Origin: Acanthosepion pharaonis
Taxonomy: Eukaryota; Mollusca; Cephalopoda; Sepiida; Sepiidae
Direction: 5' to 3'
Length of the DNA stretch: 64,000 nucleotides
Assembly: GCA_903632075.3 (NCBI GenBank)
Contig: CAHIKZ030001779.1
Coordinates: 2,536,501-2,600,500, forward strand
Below, piece by piece: positions 10,477-22,514 of the stretch. The position numbers and the translations under genes are program-made. The notes below the pieces were generated by a model, which was not told where the DNA came from, did not search any database, and saw nothing but the letters and a program-made list of their open reading frames with translations. Every line of letters starts with the position of its first letter. Position 1 is the stretch's first letter.

Positions 10477-13400
10477 ATTTGTAGAAAGATGGATTAAAAC
10501 AACAAATGCATGAATACTAATGATATTAATAGTTTTTTTTCTTTTCTTAACAAAGGTATGACAAATAATACTTGTAGTTCCAAACAATATTAATGACTTT
10601 TCTTTACCTTGTCAAATATTGTCATGTCAATAAAAGATAGAAATAAATGAAAAGATAATCAAGCACTGGAAATGCATTGAAGTAAAGACATTAAAGTCTG
10701 AAGTTATTATGCATTGATTAATGCATATATAGGAAATAAACCCTATTTTCCAATGCAATTACATACCCACATACATAACATATTCAAACACACACAAACT
10801 TTATTTTCTACAAAATAACAGATAATATTTACAAACATGTCAAAAAGATTCAACTATACAACGTAAACCGTTTAAATCAAATTGTCTATTGGTTAGAAAT
10901 TAACATCACCATTGTGAAATATCAAAGTATTTTCTTAACCACAGTTTTTTCTGTGGACCCAAAAACTTTAGCTCATCTAAAGTTTTTACTCCTTTTTTAT
11001 TCTTTTGGATTCATGTACATATGTTTGTAAATACAAATGATTTATTTAACAGGCATTAATTATGTTTTCTTTATTTTATTATTGTTTAGAATTTGGGTAT
11101 TTGTATTTTTAATGTACCCGAGCAATTGAATTTTCTACATATATACATTAAAGCAGATGTTAAAATTATTAGAAAGAAATATCCTGAGAATTAATCAAAC
11201 ATGTACAAAAAAGAGATAGATGCTTGCTGTCCTTTGATTTCAACCGGAAATAAAAATTGCAATCCCTAGATATACTACAATTTAAATATTAAAAGTTTAT
11301 TCACTGAACTTTGAAATTAAAGCCACCTCAAGATGAGTTGAATAAAAAAAGAGAATCATATCTAAACATAAGGTGTGTTAAAATCAATATTTTTGTTACT
11401 ACTTAGAAATATTTGGTAAAAGATTAACATTCCGTTGACTTAAAAGCAAAAGAAATGATTTGAAAAAAAATTTGGTGTCTTTAAACACAATGAGTAACAA
11501 CAACTATAAACTATAAAAAAAACAGATATAATACTGCATACTAATTCTTTAACACCTACTATCCATGACAAGTTATCCAATCTTAACAAAATCAATAATG
11601 GAGCATGTATATATATATATATACAATAAACTGTCATACTTACAATATATTGCAGAAACTTTCAGAAGTAAAAAAAAACATATTTATGAACAAAAAATGG
11701 ATGTTATGCATAACAATTTATCAAATGTATTAGTTATACATACAAATAAGTTTGATCTAAAGAATTCCACACTTATTAAAAGAGAAAGTAACTTACTTAG
11801 GCTGAAAATTGCTGAGAATGCCAATTTCAATATATAAATCATATTAATATATAAATCTGGACCCCAGATTTTTTGCAAATATCTTCTTTCTTAAAAGATA
11901 TACTCTTTTTCCAAGCTAAAATACATGATTATATTTTTTTTAAATTAAAAGAAAATGGTTAAATTCAATACATATTATTTAAAATATATAAATACATAAA
12001 TTAATTTCTCAAAGTATAATAAAATAAATAAATGATTTCAACAACAACAATAACAACATTTACTCATTTCCATTTATTCGCCATTAAATTCCATTACTCA
12101 GCATCCTCCATTGTTTACCTTGACTTTCAAGTAACCTGAAATATATTTATGAGCATTTTTAAATTTAAAAATTCTGCAAAAACTAATGACATTTTTTACT
12201 TCTGTTTTGTTTGTTGCAAAATAAAATCCTTACATTTTTCCTTGATAAAGTCAATCAGAAACATGTTGCCTAAGAAAAGTTTTCCTTTTGTTTTTATTCA
12301 CAATGAGTAATGTGAGTAATGAACATTTTGCGTGTTGAAACATTCTTTCCACATTTCCAATCATCATGACCATGAACATAAAAGCAAATATGTCTCTTCA
12401 ATGTTAGAAACTACTTAGGCAACTAAGCAACTGCCCTTTTCACTCCAGAATAAGTTGGCTGTGATATCTCAAAGCAGAGAAGTTAATTACATTCTTAAAA
12501 GCTCTATTTTGTTAGAATTTATGTTGGTCTTGGTGCCAGTTTTCAATGATGTCTGCAGACTCTTCTTATTCTGACACCTGCTTTTATGACTTCTACTTAA
12601 CACTAAGTTATTCATTGACGTTTCAAATTTAGGGTAGTTGTTGATGAAAGCCCAAAACCTGATAATAACATCACAGATAGAAAATTCAAAGCTCAGTGAT
12701 TAAATCATAAATTAACATTTTTCAAAAATTTTATTAACTAATTTTGATTACAAAGAAAAACAGATAAAATTTTCTGTATGAAACTGTCATCATCATTATC
12801 ACCTATTTTCAAATAGTCATATTTGATGCAGAGATTATCTTTTCCACACAGATGATTGATTTTGTTTCCTTCCAAGAATGGGTGGATTTTCTTAGTTGAA
12901 ACCTAATTTTTTCCTTAGCAAGTTTTATATAAATGTGTGTTTACATGGGTGAATTTTAATTCATATTTGTATTTCCAATAATTTTATGACTTTAGAAGGC
13001 CTGATTTAAAATATGATTACAGATACTCTAGATCCTAATCATAAAAAAATATCAATAAAAAACCATCATTTTGACACTCCACTTTTTTACAGGCAATGAA
13101 GGTACAAAACTGCCCACTTATTACTTTCTTTAAACAAATATCTACATTAATATTGATCATTACAATTGCATATTCCTGAAATTCTTATTAGAAAAGTATA
13201 CAATCTTTCCATTTTGCATACCACCATCTACCAATTACACACATTATTGAATCAATTAAGAAAATCAGTTTTATTTAATTAACTGATTTTATTTTAGCTT
13301 AGTATTCAGTAATTATTCCCACCTATATTGCCGATGAGCCAAAATGATGGATTACAGACAGATTAGGACACAGCAATCACCCATTTTGCATACAGAGGAA

Positions 13401-13488
13401 AGTTTGCATGGATTTAATATACAGGGTCTCAAGTACTCTCAAATGTGAGTCTGAATGTGTTCTGCTGATAGCTGATAAAAAATCGCTA
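10474..13488. other. AT-rich spacer
   Basis: No element recognised on either strand. A perfect 10-bp inverted repeat (AAAATCAGTT / AACTGATTTT) lies near 13261-13290. A short TA run lies at 11608-11624. The open frames here are short and without motifs. Confidence 0.45.
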
Positions 13489-13695
13489 CTAAAAGATGAG
13501 ACACAAATTATTTATTAGGTGTTCTACAATCATAGAACCAGAAGTATTATTGATAAGTGCATACATATTTTTATACTGCCTACTACAGATCTTAGCTGGC
13601 AGATGCTGATCAATTCCCACTTTTAAACTATGATTAAACTTGTAAATTATTTCAATGATGAATACATTGACCACTGCAATTTTATTTGCAAACGT
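13489..13695 (-). other. open frame preceded by an acceptor-like site, unidentified
   Basis: The minus strand has AATTGCAG just before the frame VNVFIIEIIYKFNHS, with about 60 codons of varied composition and no low-complexity bias. I see no good donor at the 3' end and do not recognise the protein. It could be a relic exon, a transposon scrap or chance. Confidence 0.2.
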
Positions 13696-15052
13696 TTTGA
13701 AACATCAAAAGAACAAACAATTTTTGCTAAATTTTCTGATTTCTCTAAATTATCAAATATGTTATTCATTCATTATGCCATTTGATATCAGAATCATTTA
13801 AAAATAAATTCAGTATAAAAAAAGAGTTGTAAAATCATAACAATTACAAAACAAATTAAAACCCCTAAATCCATTAAAAGAAAAATTGAAATAGAATAAT
13901 AAAGTAAAAGCTTCCTTTTCATGTTTGCAGTCTATTCCATACTTTCCTGTTGTTCTTTGCAGGAAAATAAAGGATAGAAAAAGAGAAAATATTGATTGAT
14001 ATCTTTCAATTATTAACAACAAAAGAAATATCACTTTCCAGATATTACTCATTCAAATTCTTTTCTTTGATCATGAAAATATATGTACACATGTTGATTG
14101 CCTATTTGTGAAATTCTAATTTTCTTAACATTTTATATAATAACATTATAAATTTAATATTTTAGAAATTTTGGTTACAAGCTATTTTAGATTAAAATTA
14201 ATTTCCAGATAAAAAGTTTATATAATGTGCACTAAAAGCTTCTTTCTCTCTTTGTTAAACAGAAGAATAATAAACACATATTGAAATATTTAAGACCATT
14301 TGCTTATAATAAAATGGTTGTGTAATTTTAAAAATCACTTCAAGGTAGATAAAGAATACTTTTAATCTAAAGCCACAATTTCTGAATTGATAAATTATTG
14401 TGAACTCAATTTATGTAAAATCAAGTTAAAATATTGATTTTCCTGTATCAGACAGCAATATTGATAATTTTTGTCATGGTGAAGTTTAACTTGTCAACTG
14501 ATAGACATAGATGTGACCAACCTCAGATTTCAGGCAAAATTTATTTGCATCATTGTTTGAGGACAAAATCTGATGAATTGATTATTGCCCAAAACAAATA
14601 TGTATTAATATATGTATATTATATGTATATCCTCCCTCTTCTTTCAATGAAGACAATTAATCATAGTCAATATTTAGGTGCAAAGTTTGCTTGAAAGAGT
14701 CTAAAAATAATCATTTGTTTCAATTAATCAACACAATAGCCTAACGAGATTACTTCATTAGTAAAAACATGGGCTGGGTTATTTTCATGCATAATGATAA
14801 ATAGAAAATAGTTTTGTGTATGCACATATGCATACATTCATCCATAGATTAATCAATATATAGATAGATGAATACATACACATATCACTATTACATATAT
14901 ATTAATATTAAAATGTCTTTCCCTTTAAGAATGGATTTATTTTACAAATATCTGCTAAATTGCCTGTCAGTATGTCAAGGTAAATATTAAGAAACTTTGT
15001 TTCATAAATAAAGTTTGAATACTTACATAAAGTATTCCTCATTTATGCAGAT
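13696..15052. other. AT-rich spacer, nothing recognised
   Basis: No motif found on either strand. Confidence 0.45.
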
Positions 15053-15107
15053 AATTTCATTTATATAATAAGCATATTTATAATTTCATTTATATAATAA
15101 GCATATT
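15053..15107 (+). repeat. 29-bp tandem duplication
   Basis: A 29-bp AT-rich unit containing TTATATAATAAGCATATT is present twice head to tail (15053-15081 and from 15082), nearly identical. Confidence 0.9.
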
Positions 15108-15216
15108 AAATAGTAAATCTTATTGCTATAATGCAATAGGAGAATAAATCTCCTACTTTTTAAACACTTTCATAAATTATGTCACTTTTATAAATATCAA
15201 TTAGAAAAATAGAATT

Positions 15217-15221
<5 letters not shown>

Positions 15222-15270
<49 letters not shown>
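15222..15270 (+). repeat. (AT)n microsatellite
   Basis: Uninterrupted AT run that ends where a non-simple, possibly dispersed sequence begins. Confidence 0.98.
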
Positions 15271-15273
<3 letters not shown>

Positions 15274-15440
15274 CATCCACAGACAGACTGTTTCACTGTT
15301 TCACAGCTCATCAGTGTGGCTAGACATCTGATTGCCTCAAGCCAGGATCAAATTTCGACTGATTTGGTATCAGTCAGAGATTTTACCCATTGGTGCACGG
15401 TAGGGATGAAGGTGAATTTAGACGGGTATATTTTTAGACA
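15271..15440 (-). repeat. unclassified repeat-like segment next to (AT)n
   Basis: This segment is more GC-rich than its surroundings and starts directly at the microsatellite edge. Read on the minus strand, its 3' end (ACAGTCTGTCTGTGGATGAC) would run into the AT tail, which is how small retroposons often end. I find no second copy in the window and no clear tRNA boxes. Confidence 0.3.
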
Positions 15441-15714
15441 AACATCTGGAGAACTCAATTCATCTTAACAAAGAGTCTTGCATCAGCAGCAAAATTGTGA
15501 AACTCATGTATCAGTATAATTGTTCATCCCAAAAAATATTTAACATCTAAAAAAAAACACTAAACTAATTCAGTTTCTTTTTTCCAGGTTTTCAGTTAAG
15601 ATGTTTTGCCATCTGTGCACCATTTGTTGTAAGAATCATAGAAAAACTGTTTGAGTTATTCAGCTAGAAAAAAACAGGTTAATATCATTTTGTGTCAGTC
15701 ACACTGTCTTCTCA

Positions 15715-16165
15715 ACTGAACAATGGTGAGAGGAAAAAAATCATTCAAGCTTTCAGTAATGGTACCAACATTCATACTCTGGCTTCTGTCTTCAAAGTCC
15801 ATTCAAGAACCATCAAGAGAACGGTGAATAAATTTTAAAAGAGGGAACAGTAGAGAGGAAAACCAGATCAGGAGGTCACAACAGGAAGAAGGATCATAAT
15901 TTCAACTTAGAGCTAGAGAGATCAATTAGAAAAGATCAAACTCAAACCATAAGTCATTTGGCATGTGAGAGAAAAATTTCACTTATGACAGTCCAAAGAG
16001 CAGTCAAAAAGACTTGAAAATGAAATCACGCATGAAACACCTTTTTACTCCAGGACAAAAAGTTAGAAGGTTAGAGAGAGAGAGTGAAGATCATCTTGAA
16101 TAATTTGGAAATTGATCCTGGAATAATATTTATATATACTTGAACATTATTTCAATCCTTCATGA
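15715..16165 (+). pseudogene. Tc1/mariner-type transposase pseudogene, N-terminal half
   Basis: DNA-transposon transposase remnant. The frame from the ATG near 15724 reads a helix-turn-helix with LASVFKVHSRTIKRTVNKF. After one stop and shift come GTVERKTRSGGHNRKKD, the GSGGH-like linker typical of this superfamily, and a second HTH (ISLMTVQRAVKKT). Further on there is a decayed entry to the catalytic domain (near 16115, DPGII). The catalytic residues are not recoverable. The relic is a different subgroup from the MVKT-type one at 8395. Confidence 0.75.
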
Positions 16166-16994
16166 GTTTCTGATCCTTAGCTATGATTAAATATTGATGA
16201 ACATGTCATTTTCATTTATGATTGATTTCATCCTGATTCTTCTGTTAAGCATGGAGAGTAATTATACATTCTTATTGCTCAAAGTAGAGTCCAGTAGTGT
16301 TATAAAAATCTTGGAGAATTCCAGCAAGATGAATTTAAATATTTCTAAGATACAACAGTTCAAAACTTAATCTAACAACTGGACATGATTTGGACAATTT
16401 TACTGTTACACCCAGTATGTACCAAGATACAGAGCTGGTGCAAGGGTCTTGTGCTCTTTCTATCTGTGATATGCCCCCAGTCTCTTATAAGTTGCCTCCA
16501 CTCTACTACATCACAATTTTCATAAAGTAGTATTGATATAAAATACAAATTTGATTTGAACCTAATTATGTACAATAATGGGTCATATGTAATATAGGTG
16601 AACAATTCAACTAGAAAAATTGAAAATAAATAAATACAATGTATCTAAATACAAATTAGAGTCATGTCATAATAGATCATCTTAAATCTTCAATCTTAAA
16701 TATATCAACGTTTTGCAGCTAATTTTTAACTGGAGATATTTCTTGTTAGAAGTTGAGTAATTTTAACACATTCAAGATTATGGATAAAAATAGTGAATTT
16801 TTTCAAGACATGAGCAAAACAAATTCATATCATTGGACAAAAATATGTTCCTAGAATGATGTCAAAATCTGCAAAAATTTGTTGTGCTGAGTTTAATTTG
16901 TAATGTATATACATGTAGGTAAAAAAAAGCAAATTATAATAACGGTTCCCAATCAGGCTTGCCCTGCCAAGAGGAAATAATTAAATGTGGGGGA

Positions 16995-16997
<3 letters not shown>
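16166..16997. other. spacer, possibly the decayed 3' part of the preceding transposon
   Basis: No clear motif after 16165. A minus-strand frame at 16372-16605 has no recognised domain. Confidence 0.35.

Positions 16998-17078
<81 letters not shown>
16998..17078 (+). repeat. (AT)n-(GT)n compound microsatellite
   Basis: AT units up to about 17034, then a pure GT run to 17078. Confidence 0.97.
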
Positions 17079-17080
<2 letters not shown>

Positions 17081-17225
17081 ATATACTCTTTTTATAGATA
17101 CAAATATTTAAGTAAATACTCTGTTTATAATAAACAGTATCAACAAGATTTACCAGCGTGAATGTCCAAAAAATTTTCATAGAAAATATACGTCCTCTTT
17201 TGTATCTATAAAAAGAATGTATAAA
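17078..17225. mobile_element. 148-bp inverted-repeat element (MITE-like)
   Basis: The left arm 17078-17104 and right arm 17199-17225 are near-perfect inverse complements over 27 nt, around a 94-bp non-repetitive core. Microsatellites lie on both sides ((GT)n on the left, (AT)n about 50 bp to the right). There is no coding capacity. It could be a small DNA transposon or a fold-back. Confidence 0.6.
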
Positions 17226-17273
17226 CATAAAAAAATGTCTTAAAAAATAATTGTCAGACTTTGTTCATTGCAT

Positions 17274-17274
17274 A

Positions 17275-17336
<62 letters not shown>
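17274..17336 (+). repeat. (TA)n microsatellite
   Basis: TA run with one C interruption near 17286. Confidence 0.97.
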
Positions 17337-17342
<6 letters not shown>

Positions 17343-18225
17343 GTCTAATTTTAGAAATTCAAAATGTGTTTCTTATTCTGTAATATAAAAAGGATAGCTC
17401 CATCTTCTAAAATGTAGCTATGAATAGATACATGAAAATAAATGAATGTACTGTTTAATAAATAAACAGAGCATCTACCCAAATACGAGTATCCACTAAA
17501 TATAGCATTAAGTAATATATAAATATTTATATATATAGTTAAAAATCTGTGGGTGAGTATTCCAAGTGAATCTTAATAATATAAAATATTAAAACTGATC
17601 CACAAAAAGAGCTCAATGTATTTATTACAGAGCATATATAAATAAATTACATATAAATGAAACTCAAAAATACCCCATCTGTATGGCCATTTCACCCCAC
17701 AGAAAATGAATCTTCTAAGGTTTATCATCACCAAAGTGTTTGAAAATAAATAAAAAAGAAGTTTAAAAATTTTTAAACTTTAAAGAGACAGGAAAGAAAA
17801 GGAGGGGAAAGACAATAATGTAAGAGAAAAAAATTTAAAAGGTAATTAAAAAATTACTAAATACTTGTCCTTATTATTTCATTAAAATTTTTTTTAATTA
17901 TCTCATTATATAATATTTTTATTTTAGGTGTCACTTTTTTTACCCTTCTTTAAATTTTATAAAACAATTGTAAAAACTTTCTCTGTTTTAACAATTGAAT
18001 TTCCTTCTGTAATTTTTCTTGTTGAACCAAGATATTAATATTTTAAAATATAGGTCAAGGTTATTTTTTACTGGTATCAGATTTTGAACTGTGTTTAAAT
18101 TTATGACTAGATGGGTTCCTGAATCTCTAGTGTATTTTACTTCATTCCTTTTCTTTTTCTCCCCTCTCTATTTTGTTTATTTTCTCCCTTTTTTCTCCTT
18201 TTCTTTCTATGTTTTAGTTTGTTCA
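17337..18225. other. AT-rich spacer with purine-rich patch
   Basis: The plus strand is A/G-rich around 17740-17870. No element recognised. Confidence 0.45.
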
Positions 18226-18308
18226 TATCTATCTATCACGATCTGCTCAAATCTATCTATCTATCTATCTATATATCTCAATCTGTTCAAATCTATCTAG
18301 CTATCTTT
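18226..18308 (+). repeat. (ATCT)n microsatellite with an internal duplicated unit
   Basis: ATCT tetranucleotides are interrupted by repeated TCTGYTCAAATCTAT segments. Confidence 0.9.
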
Positions 18309-18849
18309 GATTAAATGAGTAACAATTAGGAAAATCCTCATCATTCAGATTTAATCTATATTTTCAATTTATTTAATTAATGATATTTAGGTAGTAAGAT
18401 GTATTTTCAAAGATATTTTATGGAATATAAAGATTGAATGTAGAAGAAATAATCATTTCTATCTTCTATTCAAAATTTTTAAGTATTTTTCTGTAATTAG
18501 TTTGGAATGAGGCACTCTCAGACATCTGTCTTAAATCATGAAAAGAAGATTTATTATTATTATTTAACTGTTCACTTCTCTTATATTTAATGAAATAGCA
18601 AAACAGACAAATTTGTTCACACACACACAGACATAAGCACGCACAAAAACACAAACACACACACACACTGCATTTGAACTACTGCTAAACTAGCAGTAAA
18701 ATTTCTCATTGAACACTACAGAACATTTTCAAATATTTTTAAAGAAAATTGTGGAAAATAGTTTTACAGAAGAACAAATGGCAAAGAGTATCAGAATTAT
18801 GCTTAAATCAATCCCAAAATAGTTGGTAAGTTCTTGGTCAAAAAAGCCA
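18309..18849. other. spacer with degenerate (CA)n at 18618-18668
   Basis: Nothing else recognised. Confidence 0.5.
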
Positions 18850-19620
18850 TAAGCATGATTACATGGTCAGCACCAAGATCCATAAGAAACAGAATCAAGA
18901 CTTTATTAATACCTTCAACACCAAAATTGCAAAGGATCTAAAAACGTCTATGTTTATGATATCTGCTGATCTAAAACTAGACATCAAAACTGTTAGAACA
19001 ACTTTAAATCATACACCAGGCTACCAAGGCACCTCCTCAGGGGGTCCATGAAGGCCAAGAGGTTGGAAAGGTTCAAATAATTGCTTAGTTATGTCAAGAA
19101 TATTAGGTACATTGTCAAAATATGTGAAAATTTGCACAGTGGACATTGTTTTGAACCAGTGAAATGGCCATTATGTTGCAGAGTCAACAATTTCTGTTAA
19201 GGATAACTACAGGAATAAACACCCACCTCAGATATAGGATCTTAGGTGTTGTTGCCACTGATAATTAAAATGATATCCCCATTCTTCTACAAGTTTGGAG
19301 AAATGGTAGGTGCTGATGTCTACTTGAGGGTCCTGAAGGGCAACTATGTGTGGACCCAAGATGGTTCTCCCAACTGCGATGGAAGTTTGGCAGTTTTACA
19401 GCCATGACTTGTACTGCCAATTAGACTCTGCTATGTGAAGCATTTTGGAGCTGATAATAAATAAGATTTCACACCCCAGCATCAATACTCTCAAGGTTGT
19501 ATCAAAGATGAGTGGGCCAAGCTGTCTAAGGATTTCATGATTAAGAATTTCCAAGCTTTTCAAGGTTGTATTGGAGCTGTAATTAAAATTAATGGAAACC
19601 GCATTGAATAAATTATTTAT
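18850..19620 (+). pseudogene. mariner-type transposase pseudogene, nearly full length
   Basis: The transposase would cut and paste the element through a DDD/DDE catalytic domain. In order along the plus strand there is a second HTH region (ISADLKLDIKTVRTTLNH, 18950-19010). A segment ending ICTVDIVLNQ follows (near 19130-19160), close to the first catalytic region. A strand reads FFYKFGEMVGADVYLRVL (19275-19336), then NYVWTQDGS with the second catalytic Asp (19341-19370). The C-terminal helix reads EWAKLSKDFMIKNFQAF (19510-19560) and an INGN end lies near 19595-19612. At least five stops or shifts separate these pieces, and the stretch between the second Asp and the C-terminus (the usual WPPxSPDLNP) is lost. 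Terminal inverted repeats were not found. Confidence 0.85.
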
Positions 19621-19859
19621 TTTGATATTGTCTGTGAGTTTTATTTATATCATTTTACATTACTTTATGCTTTTTCATCTATAATAGATATATTTCTTCA
19701 ACTTCACAAGTTTTGTTTTTGCACACTGTACACATACATATCATCATCAAAAGTTTTATAATTTTTACTATTCCAGAATTTTATATTCAATGTGAAACAA
19801 AAGGCCCATAAAATATTCTACAATAGAAAAATGGTGCCCCCTAACAAATGCAATGAATA
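19621..19859. other. spacer, nothing recognised
   Basis: AT-rich DNA between the mariner relic and the Penelope-like relic. No motif found. Confidence 0.4.
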
Positions 19860-20240
19860 AAACAATATATTATCCTACCAACTAACTCTGTCACATCTAC
19901 AACTGGAAAAAATCTATCTAAACTCAACATAAAGTTGTTACTACTACATCCAAAACAATAAAAGACTTAGTCAATACTAAACAAAACAATAATCTAAGAC
20001 CTAAAAGAGGAGTTTACTTCATAACCTGTAATAATTGTCACTAAAATACATAGTAGAAACCTCAAGAAATCTAAATAAAAGATTATATGAACACAAAAGA
20101 CTGACCACAATTTTGACATAAAAAATACTAATCTGATCAGATAACAATTCACTACAATGAAAATGTCTAAAGGGTAACTTGATTGCAAGGTCATCTTCAG
20201 TAAATTTGCCTCCTGAACAACATCTCACCATTCCTGGCAG
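19860..20240 (+). pseudogene. Penelope-like element relic, GIY-YIG endonuclease region
   Basis: Penelope-like retroelements encode a reverse transcriptase followed by a GIY-YIG nicking endonuclease. Here the plus strand reads KTIKDLVNTKQ, then GVYFITCNNCH. The latter is the GIY-like beta strand with a Cys pair, as in PLE endonucleases. After a shift come ETSRNLNKRLYEHKR (the YIG-side helix with its Arg) and HNFDIKN. Three frames must be combined, so it is a pseudogene. No RT domain is present upstream, as that space holds a mariner relic. A decayed hammerhead-like core follows at 20388. Confidence 0.75.
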
Positions 20241-20387
20241 AACTTCTATTATCACAGTGTGGGATATCTACTAACAAAAGTGATAGAAAGAAAAGAAAAA
20301 GAATCTAAATGAAATTAAAAAAAAATTAAATTCTCAGCATCCATTGTTTGGGAGCATGTGTAGTTACACCAACATAACAAATTTAGT

Positions 20388-20417
20388 CTGACTAAGTCCT
20401 AAAGGATGAAATGCATC
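20388..20417 (+). ncRNA. decayed hammerhead-ribozyme-like core downstream of the Penelope relic
   Basis: CTGACTA (consensus CTGATGA), a short TCC/GGA stem with a TAAA loop, then GAAA, in the order of hammerhead helix II and the conserved core. PLEs are known to carry hammerhead motifs in their terminal repeats. Core changes make it unlikely to be active, and the match is short enough to be chance. Confidence 0.25.
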
Positions 20418-20487
20418 ACAAGAAAACTTTTTTCACTTTGTTGTACATTTTTTGCCAATATTGTTTTAATATATAATAATATGTCAT

Positions 20488-20493
<6 letters not shown>

Positions 20494-20520
<27 letters not shown>
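20494..20520 (+). repeat. (TA)n microsatellite
   Basis: Pure TA run ending at the left tRNA-like repeat. Confidence 0.97.
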
Positions 20521-20523
<3 letters not shown>

Positions 20524-20524
<1 letters not shown>

Positions 20525-20807
20525 CCTGAATGTCTGAGAAATCTCAAAGAAAATATATGCCCTCTGACAGGAACTGAACCTGTATCTTACACAGAATCAT
20601 CACATAGCCTGACATACTATACCATTTAGCTACAGAGGATTCATCTGGTTAACAAGGTTAAGTTACTGTTTTTCATGCTAAGCAGACACTTCATCTGTAG
20701 CAAAATGGTATAGCATGTTAGACTTTATGACAGTTCTATGTAAGATACAGGTTCAATTCCTGCCAGAGGACGCATATTTCCTTTGAAATTTTTCGGATAT
20801 TAAGGCC
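20524..20807. mobile_element. inverted pair of tRNA-like SINE units
   Basis: Two copies of a roughly 114-nt sequence face each other: minus-strand copy 20524-20637 and plus-strand copy 20694-20807. Each contains a tRNA-like cloverleaf. In the right copy, GGTATAGCATG resembles an A box. A perfect 5-bp T stem encloses a 7-nt loop, with the B box GGTTCAATTCC at 20750-20760. Acceptor-like ends TCTG/CAGA are also present. The variable region is long (about 14 nt) and the anticodon-loop bases do not fit a functional tRNA. Both copies share the same 3' extension (CATATTTCCTTTGAAATTTT in the right copy), so they are SINE units rather than tRNA genes. The left copy's 3' end runs into (TA)n. Confidence 0.75.
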
Positions 20808-20876
20808 GGTAAATTTTGTTAATACTGTTATTTATAAACAGCGTATTTACATCTATATATATATTTATATATATTC

Positions 20877-21288
20877 TGTGATGTCAACAAATACTCATTG
20901 TCACTTTTGTAATGGCAACGAATAATTATTGTCACTTTCGTAATGCTCATTGTAGTAGAGACTTTGTAATTGCAGATTACAACTATACTACATTGTTGTT
21001 GAATAGCACTCACACTAACAGTACTTGATCAATAATACTCGCTTGAACAGTAATCCATATAGTGATCTAAATAGAGAAATAGTATAGTGAATAGAGTAGA
21101 GAATAGCAGTCTATATAGTAATAGAGGAGAAATAGTGATCGATTAGATGTCACACAACTTCCTACTCATGCGTTTCCTCTATGGTCACATGGTTTACTTA
21201 ATTCAATAATGGGATCACCTGTGTTTGCTCACTGGTGATCTATGTTCAAACTCAAGTGTTAGCAGTGACATTTTATTCCTATATAACA
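20877..21288 (-). repeat. 3' LTR of the Gypsy element
   Basis: Matches 25242-25658 over its length with substitutions and small indels. The right LTR has an extra stretch near 25375-25405. On the minus strand it begins TGTTATATAGG, right after the PPT. Confidence 0.95.
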
Positions 21289-21299
21289 CCTCCCCTTTG
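21289..21299 (-). other. polypurine tract
   Basis: Minus strand CAAAGGGGAGG lies immediately upstream of the 3' LTR, the usual plus-strand priming site. It fixes the element's orientation. Confidence 0.9.
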
Positions 21300-22510
21300 A
21301 GATGAATTCCTCTGGAGTCTACATTTTTTCAAATATTCTGTTGCTGTTCTTTTTCTTTTCCTTGGTTCACTAATTTCTGGTGGCATGGGTACGTCAAACA
21401 TGTTATACAATATGTCCATTGGTACCTCTTTTCTTAAAACAGTGAATCTCCATTTTAACTGATTAAGGTGTTGCTTATGTTCCCACCTTTGTCCCTGTAC
21501 CATGTATGTCATTTTTCCAATCTGTCTTTTATGCCATCTTCTCAGAATTCTTTTCCATCTTGGTACAATTTAAAAAACACTTTATCACCAGTTTTAAAAT
21601 ATTTATTTATATCATTTTGATTCCTTGATGTTCTTGTCTTCTGTTCTGGTAATAATTTGTTAACTATGGACTTAATCTTCCTGGTGAACATCAACTCTGC
21701 AGGTGACATTCCAGACATGGTGTTCAGGTTTATTCAAGTTATTCTGTAAATATGCAGAAATTGTTGTAGCATTTCTTCATCTGACTCCTCTCCCTCTGAT
21801 ATTTTTAGTGCCCTTTTAAATATATTGAGAAACCATTCCGCTTGTCCATTTGTTCTTGGGTGATAAGGGGGAGTTGTAATATGTTCTATTGCAAATGATT
21901 TGCAAAACATCTTAAATTTACTAGACATGACTTGAGTTCCATTATCTGAAACGATAGAGTCAGGAAGCCCAAACCTTGCAAAAATCTTCTGTAGGAAATT
22001 TATCATTACCATGGTAGTAAGTCTTCTACATTTCAATATTTCTGGCTATTTAGTGTAAGTATCAACTACCACTAGATAGTATGTTCTGTTTAACAGTCCT
22101 GTGAAGTCTATGTGTATTCTGGACCATGGCATATTGTTTTTTTGGGGGCAAGGTTGAATTTTGATATGCCAGCGCACAACCTCTGCATGATTTCACTAAA
22201 TTTTTGATATCTTGACCCATTTTTGACCCATAAGTATAACACCACATTAAAAATTTCATTCTAGAAATTCCTAGATGCCCTATGTGAAATTCCTTTAGCA
22301 TACGTTTTTGCAACATTGTTGGTATCACAGTTCTTTCTGTGTACATAATGAAAATGCATTATTCCCAGTAATATTTTTTCCTTTAAATCTTAATTGCTTC
22401 TTCATTTTCATTATAAAGTTGTCTTTTTCTAACTTAACTCTTATTTCCTCCAATGTTATGGGCAGTTCCCCAGTGACGCAGTCTATTTGCTGTATGTGTG
22501 GGAACACCTT
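21300..22510 (-). pseudogene. Gypsy integrase (pol C-terminal part)
   Basis: Integrase inserts the element's cDNA. The N-terminal zinc site is visible as HIGHLG plus CRGC (about 22170-22290), an HHCC arrangement. The catalytic core follows with Asp in IHIDF (about 22110), Asp in VSDNGTQ (about 21935-21955) and Glu in NGQAEWF (about 21840), giving an intact D, D, E set. The C-terminal region (21279-21512) reads MTYMVQGQRWEHKQHLNQ, typical of the Gypsy integrase tail, and ends with RGG at the PPT. A stop between Lys and Pro in the TK*PE stretch and several shifts split it into at least three frames. The RNase H frame lies directly upstream. Confidence 0.9.
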
Positions 22511-22514
22511 TTTT

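Noticed and set aside
15271..15440. Possible SINE next to (AT)n
   Set aside because: No clear A and B boxes and no second copy here; kept only as an unclassified segment.
20562..20770. Two functional tRNA genes
   Set aside because: The T stem and B box look good, but the anticodon-loop bases are wrong, the variable region is odd and both copies share a SINE-like 3' extension.
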